NCBI GenBank assembly: GCA_036971475.1
Contig: JBAIZL010000001.1
Span: 110,236,350 to 110,300,349, forward strand
Direction of reading: 5' to 3'
DNA from: Prosapia bicincta
Lineage: Eukaryota > Arthropoda > Insecta > Hemiptera > Cercopidae
Length of the DNA stretch: 64,000 nt
This document shows positions 59,301 to 64,000 of the stretch, piece after piece (positions within the stretch are counted from its first letter, which is position 1; each line of letters begins with the position of its first letter). The position numbers were made by a program, and so were the translations under genes. Below the pieces are notes generated by a model. The model had not been told where the DNA came from, ran no database searches, and saw only the letters and a program-made list of their open reading frames with translations.

Positions 59301-62300
59301 AATTTTATTCGATCGTTTATGACGGCTTTAGATCAGATTCCAGCAGATAATTATGAGCAGAATCAATCCCAGAACTAATACAGAGACGACAAAGAAAGTG
59401 TCCTGCATGGATTATTATGCGTACCGCCTTATGATTCGTACAGATGAATCCAAATGTTTACTGAAAGGGCGTGAACTACTAAACCGGTTTATTGTGGAAA
59501 TGTATGCAAAAATTGTAAATAAACGTCTTCTTTCATCCGGTCAAATAAAAAAATTGCGAGTTGAAGAATACGTTCACTTGTGTGATGCGATCGGCAGTGG
59601 TGGGAACGCTGATAACATTGGACGAATGGTAATTATTCCTGGAACGTACAAAGGCAGCCCTTGGCATGTATATGAATATACTCAAGATGCCATGACATAT
59701 GTACGAAAGTATGGACGTCCAGATCTGTTCTTCACTTTCACATGCAACCTAAGCTGGAGTGGAATCACAGAATCGCTTTTTACCGGCCAAAAAACCTCGC
59801 ACAGACATGATATTAGCGCACGAGTATTCAAACAAAAGCTAATTAGACTCATAGACGTCATTACCAAAAGCCACATTTCTTGAGAAACTCAATGATGGAT
59901 GTGTTATATTGAGTGGCAGAAACGAGGCCTTCCTCAAGCTCATATTTTGATTTGGTTAAAAATAAAAATCCTACCAACACATATCGATATTGCTTGATGT
60001 AATCATCTTGAATTCACTGATTAAACTAATTTTAAAAATACTAAACTAAGTGAATACTAAATTGCTTACTTACTGACGCGTTTCAAAACATTCATTCCTT
60101 TTACGAAGCTATCCCTCTACTGTCGTCATCGGTTATTTGTAAAGGCTCTAACTGGAATGGATTTATGACTGTGGAATGGGGTGGGTTGTTTGAGTTTTGT
60201 GTCAAATAATAGAAAAGGCTGTTGGCTTTAAAGTGTGTGTGATCATTTAATACGTTTTCTTTATCTTAGTGCGTAGTGTTTGTAGATTTCATAATTTTCT
60301 AAGGTTGTTAGTTTCTTACTTTGTTTTAGTCTGTGTAGAACATTTAAATTAGTGGGTATGTTGGTGTGTGTGTGTTCGGTGTTTTTTAGGCGGTTTGCGT
60401 AGCTGGATTTTGGGTTTGTTTGTTTTTTTTTGACTAATGTGTTCTTCGAAGCGTGTATAGAATGACCTGCCGGTTTAGCCGATATATTGATAATATTGTT
60501 TCTGCTAGGTTTCCAAATCGTGACAAAGATCCCATACTTTTTGAGACAGTCAAGAAACATATGATTCATGGGCCGTATAGAGCACTCAACACAAATTCAT
60601 CATGCATGAAGAACGGCAAGTGCACTAAACGCTATCCACGTCAGCCACTGAATGCAACTCAAACTGGAGTTGACAGCTAACCGTTATACAGGCGGAGGAA
60701 TCCCGGTGATAGTGGATACGCAATAACCATCAAAATGAGAGATGAATATGTTGACATAGATAACAGATGGGCTGTCCTGTATTCACCTTTACTTTCTAAA
60801 ATGTTTGATGCCCGCATTAATGTCGAGTACTTTAATTCTGTGAAGTCAATTAAATACATTTGTAAATATGTCAATAATGGTAGTGATGATATGGCAGTAT
60901 TCGAACTATTAAATCAAGGTGACGAAGCTACACAATTTCAGATGCGACGCTACATCAGTAACAATGAAGCTGCATGGCGTATATTCAAGCTTTGATACTT
61001 CTTGCAGAGGATTTTCGACAAACCTTGCCCGTTGTACCTCAATCAACGCCTGCTGACGAGCTTAATGCATGCCTAAAAGCATCTTATTTAGGGAACCAAG
61101 TTGAACAACCTACTCTCTCAACAAACATTTACTAACGGAAGCCTCTGCCAAAACATTTTCAAAACAATTGTTGGATATTGGAAACGGCGAAATTAAAGCT
61201 AACAAATGAGATTTCAATCCTCCCAAACGTTTTTCAAATGCAGCCAAATATTCAAGCCGTTGTTGACAAGGTATTTCCACACTTGACGACTAACTTCGAA
61301 AAACCGAATAGGCTTTGTAGCATATTAGCTCCAAAAAATGACGATGTAAACAAGTTAAATCAGCTAATTCAATTACATTTGCCTGGAGAATTAATTACAT
61401 ACAAATCAATCTATACAGTAATGGATGAAGAACAAGTAGTCAACTATGCAGTCGAATTCCTAAACTCAACGGAGCAGTAAGGAATGCCTCCACACATATA
61501 AACCACAAAATGTATTAAATATTTTGCTAATTCTTTATCAATTATTATTAATAACAATGCAAAAGAATACAAAAGTGCAAGTTTTTACTATGTAGGTATT
61601 GAAATGAAACTCGTAATTTAAATATTTAAAGATGAACACCTAAGCATAGCATATAGAACATTAACAATACTAAACACTTATCTCAATACAATATAGATAA
61701 TATACGTATGTAAAGTGGAATAAAATGTGTACTTGTTTGTGATTCAATAAACAAGTTGAATAAAATGTGCGTGATTCAATAGGTACTTGTGTCTTATGGT
61801 CTTTTAAAATATTTTAAAAGGTTGTAGCATTTAAGACATTTACAAATATGTAGTTGTAATTACTTACTGACATGGCGTCCGTGAGTCCCAGTTTCCCCGT
61901 GACATTGCCAGAGTATGCAATGTGTGTATGATTAATTTTTGAGAACTTTGTATGGTAGATAAATGCCTGTATACCTACGTTCGGGCAGTGGTAAGCACGT
62001 TTGAATTTAACTTCATACGGACCCTGAAAAGAAAATACACATGAGTATGGCTTTTGAATGCTACCGGCTGGGTTTTAAATGCAATAATTAACTATCCAAA
62101 CAATTTATCATGTCTTCGATTCCGCCTCTGCCCTTTTACACCTATCTATACGTTTCGATAGGATTTCCGATTGAGTCTTCAAATATCTGAGTCTCAAAAT
62201 ATCCGAGTCTCAGAAAATCCGAAATGTTGAGGAACCCTGACTCCCCCGTTTACTACCTGGTCGTCGAGTCTCAGAATATCCGCGGCGTACTCTGGTCATA

Positions 62301-63304
62301 GACTATACTGGTGAAAAAAAGTGAAAAGGTTCAATGCTAGCACCAGCCGGGATTGCATGTCCTTTTTTAAATGGTAACACGGTGTGATAAACCTGCTGCA
62401 CTTCTCGTACAGATACACAACAGGGGGTCAGCATGTTAAAACTAACAAGTAATCAGTAAGAGTAACTAGCGTCATTGGTTGTATATCACCTAGGTCCTTT
62501 GTTATATTTACCCAGTGTTCTGTTATATTTAACTAAATCAATTAATTATACACAACTATCGTTTTTGTTTGGTGGTAAAAAATCATATTTGCCAGCAGCA
62601 TCTAACTTATAGGTAAATGATTTAATGTTTAAAATAAGGTAACTGTAGCTATTAAAGCTTGTAGGTGAAATTCGAGCAAAATAAGTCGGTTATTTCAACT
62701 ATTTATTTCTGTAGTCACTTACCGAGTCGTTTTTTTCGGTTTGTGGTAATTCTAACCCATATGAAAGCTTGCTTTTAGATTAGGTCGCATCTACCTAATA
62801 TTTGATATATATTTGGGGACCGTCCTTGTTGATATTTTGAGACCGTAAAGTAAGCCTCATGAATATTTTGAGACTATTTTTTGAGGTTTCATGCCCGGAT
62901 ATTCTGAGACGACACGGGGTAAAATACTGCTATACTAATAGTAAATTAGCCAGAGACGACTTAACAAGAGGTCTGATAATGGTGTTAAGGCCTCGATGGT
63001 GAGTAGATAAAAGATATAATGCGGGTATAAAACCACCCTCAACTAGCGTCACTGCTTATTTATTTCCTACTTTGCAACGAAGATAAAGATAGCCTTAATG
63101 AGTTCTTTTTCATAAAAAGAAATATTAGAACAGTTTATATTAGAACTAAATAGCATTTTCATATTTTACTGTTTGCGTCATTTAAATAAAAATAAAGTGG
63201 CTTCATTTGACTTTTTTCTATTTTATTTGAGTACTTACTGCGAATCGCTTGTTACACTTGCTTAAAGCAATGCACAAGCATATAATATATAACACACTCA
63301 TCAT
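52055..63304 (-). CDS. CheA-like small secreted protein, copy C (four exons, complete)
   Basis: Exons on the minus strand, all phase 0: 63239-63304 (22 codons from ATG-ATG; hydrophobic 'MMSVLYIICLCIALS', a signal peptide; donor GTAAGT), 61868-62023 (52 codons), 57906-58067 (54 codons) and 52055-52228 (57 codons plus TAA). The predicted product is 185 aa, the usual size for the family. Motifs: 'GPYEVKFKRAYHC', sequons NHT and NVT, 'GNGGWKENF', 'KLC', 'CPLP' and 'PVFPYGQYK ... LTCF'. Four Cys (one in exon 2, two in exon 3, one in exon 4) are shared with copy A. The CPLP and P-x-P-x-G-x-Y pattern fits the CheA / GM2-activator-like lipid-binding family, whose Drosophila members are linked to chemosensory or gustatory tissue. 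The role here is inferred. The introns are swollen by a MITE, a Helitron with a nested Penelope fragment, and a 1.2-kb foldback. Confidence 0.78.
53068..53189. repeat. Palindrome with Penelope-like end
   Basis: Arms of about 47 bp (TAACTACTAAAGGTTGTTAA ... GGAGGAAACGT and its complement) enclose AGAGGCTGAAGAAGTCGTAA GACGAAA, the CTGAaGAnGnCGTAAGnCGAAA arrangement. Confidence 0.85.
53381..53492. repeat. Palindrome between TA tracts
   Basis: AAAGAACTAAGTCAAAATAC, continuing through AAATACAAGAATTATAATT, pairs with the mirror arm ending GACTTAGTTCTTT. The arms are about 50 bp with a very short loop. Confidence 0.9.
55484..56672. mobile_element. Long foldback element, arms of about 490 bp
   Basis: The left arm 55,484-55,977 and right arm 56,191-56,672 are reverse complements with roughly one difference in ten bases. 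Both begin TGCAGCTCACCCCC and continue 'TCAAACTAATTTTAATCGAA', 'ACCCCATCGGAACATATTTA', 'AACAAAATGGCGGATTTGTT' and 'AAACTTTCCAAAAA/TAA'. A spacer of about 210 bp separates them. No coding frame. It sits in the last intron of gene C, so it would be transcribed as a long hairpin. Confidence 0.9.
56673..57905. other. Rest of gene C intron
   Basis: AT-rich with no gene or named repeat recognised. Confidence 0.4.
58145..58927 (+). pseudogene. Helitron N-terminal repeat region
   Basis: Eight near-identical 23-residue (69-bp) units of the form 'EMRDRALTSSEAETKEEHES' precede 'TARQGIEQLDAIHLRLAQKR', the charged RLxxxRE/RAAxS-type start common in insect Helitron proteins. After 'HEDIVIGKM' the frame slips, and the CxxC finger is read in another frame with a stop in it. 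The unusual feature is the clean tandem array. Confidence 0.75.
59353..59940 (+). pseudogene. Helitron-like N domain fragment
   Basis: An open frame to 59,883 carries 'GREL..RFIVEMYAKI', 'GGNADNIGRMVIIPGTYKGS' and 'RPDLFFTFTCN'. After the TGA, the reading continues in another frame with 'EWQKRGLPQAHILIWLK', the histidine-containing (HUH-like) block of Helitron Rep proteins. That block is interrupted shortly afterwards by the Penelope insertion. Confidence 0.8.
59991..60479 (-). mobile_element. 5'-truncated Penelope-like element inserted in the Helitron
   Basis: Inserted into the Helitron frame, with a CGATAT duplication on both sides (59,985-59,990 and 60,480-60,485). On the minus strand, from the right edge, it reads 'TGRSFYTRFEEHIS' and, after a slip in an A-run, 'YANRLKNTEHTH ... 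LNVLHRLKQSKKLTTLENYE'. That is the end of a GIY-YIG endonuclease domain of Penelope-type proteins. The 3' end holds GCTTACTTACTGACGCGTTT-like sequence, the same family as the palindrome at 31,201-31,343. Confidence 0.85.
60476..60995 (+). pseudogene. Helitron Rep core fragment
   Basis: Continues the Helitron frame after the insertion: 'KKHMIHGPYRA', 'CMKNGKCTKRYP', a stop near 60,680, then 'DNRWAVLYSPLLSKMFDARI' and 'SIKYICKYVNNGSDDM' with the tyrosines of the Rep active-site motif, ending 'NEAAWRIF'. Two stops interrupt the frame. Confidence 0.8.
61178..61505 (+). pseudogene. Helitron helicase C-terminal fragment
   Basis: 'VFPHLTTNFEKPNRLCSILA' and 'KNDDVNKLNQLIQLHLPGE ... VNYAVEFLNSTE' match the SF1/Pif1-type C-terminal part of Helitron proteins. 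A stop falls where 'GMPPH' would continue. The remaining C-terminus is missing. Confidence 0.75.
61506..61867. other. Intron remainder between Helitron and gene C exon 2
   Basis: AT-rich. A short repeated phrase (GTGATTCAATA / TTGAATAAAATGTG) lies near 61,720-61,785. Nothing else. Confidence 0.4.
62170..62920. mobile_element. Possible MITE with repeated GTCTCAnAATATC words in opposite orientations
   Basis: Three copies of GAGTCTCA(A/G)(A)ATATCCG-type words at about 62,188, 62,203 and 62,264 face three inverted copies (ATATT(T/C)TGAGAC) at about 62,833, 62,862 and 62,897. The longest pair is GTC-AGTCTCAGAATATCCG. No clear terminus or target duplication. It lies between exons 1 and 2 of gene C. 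Confidence 0.5.
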
Positions 63305-63947
63305 AAAATAACCTAATCCCACTACTAATAATTGTTGTCTACTGATAGATGAAGTATTGTAATGGCTGACACGTCCTATAATGCTTTCGGAGAATAAAAA
63401 AAGTCATTATAAATATTTAAAAGACGAATTGCAATTATTTCTTTGTATTATGAGGATGTGAAAAAAATGGCATCCAGAATGTCTATCCATGACATCCTGG
63501 TGTCCGAGTAGTTATATTGTGCAATATGGTTGGATGCAGTGTCGGATGTCAAAAAAGTGTAGATAATTACCATTGTTTTTTATTATTGTAAAATAATTTC
63601 TGATTTTAATGTTGGTAATTTCGTTTATTTAGCTTAGCTTTGACATTCCTTCGGGCATTGACCATAAATTAATGGCAAATAGAGAACAGTTACAAAACCT
63701 TAGTAAATAAACGGAGCTAAAATTTAATTACTAATTAATACCTCGAGACATTATTCGAAACTCGTTTATTCTACTGCAGTGTTGCGGTATTCTTTTTTCT
63801 CTGTTTTTTTTCACTCCTTCCTCTCTCAATTCTATGTGTCTCTTCTTTTTTTTCCTCCTTATACCCACCCACATTTACACACTCTTATAACAATATGTAC
63901 TGCTTAATAGTTTTCATCATGACCAACTAGGTGCCACTAAACAATAT

Positions 63948-63999
<52 letters not shown>

Positions 64000-64000
64000 T
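63305..64000. other. Upstream region of gene C, ending in a poly-A run
   Basis: Expected to contain the gene C promoter on the minus strand, but no convincing TATA box or initiator could be singled out. A pyrimidine-rich stretch lies at 63,790-63,870 and an A-run of more than 40 bases at about 63,952-63,995, followed by TATAT at the window edge. Confidence 0.4.

Larger units (their letters stand above)
58140..61505 (+). mobile_element. Decayed Helitron (RepHel), internally deleted, with nested Penelope fragment
   Basis: Plus-strand pieces in correct order: an N-terminal run of 23-residue repeats; a zinc finger region ('CMYC ... ALKFTKES ... MCCSNGKV'); 'SCMDYYAYRLMIR'; the Helitron-like N domain with 'PDLFFTFTCNLSW'; 'HILIWLK'; 'KRYPRQP'; the Rep active-site region 'IKYICKYVNNGSDD'; and a fragment of the Pif1-type helicase C-terminus ('ILAPKNDDVNKLN ... 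LPGE ... YKS ... VNYAVEFLNS'). The helicase Walker motifs are absent. There is an internal deletion near 59,360 and another between 61,070 and 61,180. The ends (5'-TC / CTRR-3') were not identified. It lies between exons 2 and 3 of gene C on the opposite strand. Confidence 0.88.

Overview
This is an AT-rich, repeat-dense piece of an animal nuclear genome, almost certainly an arthropod and most likely an insect. The evidence is split genes with GT-AG introns, a zona pellucida (ZP) apical-matrix protein, a family of small secreted CheA-like proteins, and a transposon load typical of insects (BEL/Pao, Penelope-like, Helitron, pogo, Harbinger, hAT, non-LTR). TTAGG-type motifs also occur. I cannot name the species. 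There are no bacterial operons, CRISPR arrays, rRNAs or tRNAs.

Layout. 1-1.2 kb: an apparently intronless type-I membrane ZP-domain protein (+). 2.6-4.0 kb: an internally deleted pogo-type DNA transposon. 4.9-10.9 kb: a complete BEL/Pao LTR retrotransposon with apparently identical LTRs, a 5-bp target duplication and one open 1777-codon Gag-Pol frame. 11-63.3 kb: an array, all on the minus strand, of three copies of a small secreted-protein gene. Copy A (14.6-20.8 kb) has three readable exons. Copy B (37.6 kb) is a one-exon pseudogene. Copy C (52.1-63.3 kb) can be read as a complete four-exon gene with a signal-peptide exon. Matching stretches of flanking DNA show that A and B lie in a tandem segmental duplication of about 15 kb (roughly 10.96-26.6 and 29.5-43.1 kb). 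Copy C shares a shorter flank.

The introns and spacers are filled with mobile DNA: a Harbinger-type element, a hAT remnant, a Jockey-like and a second RNase H-bearing non-LTR remnant, a decayed Helitron with a Penelope-like fragment nested in it, a 1.2-kb foldback element with arms of about 490 bp, several MITEs, and at least four minisatellites. A recurring theme is short palindromes built from head-to-head ends that carry a Penelope-like signature (CTGAwGATGAC ... TCGAAA).

How it fits together. The only probable host genes are the ZP protein and the CheA-like copies A and C. The latter would encode secreted, disulfide-bonded, N-glycosylated proteins with a predicted lipid-binding (MD-2/GM2-activator-like) fold. 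Everything else is mobile or repetitive DNA that has expanded the introns and damaged copy B. I see no clearly new multi-gene system. The most unusual signals are the palindromic ends, the long foldback and the hairpin-bearing minisatellite.
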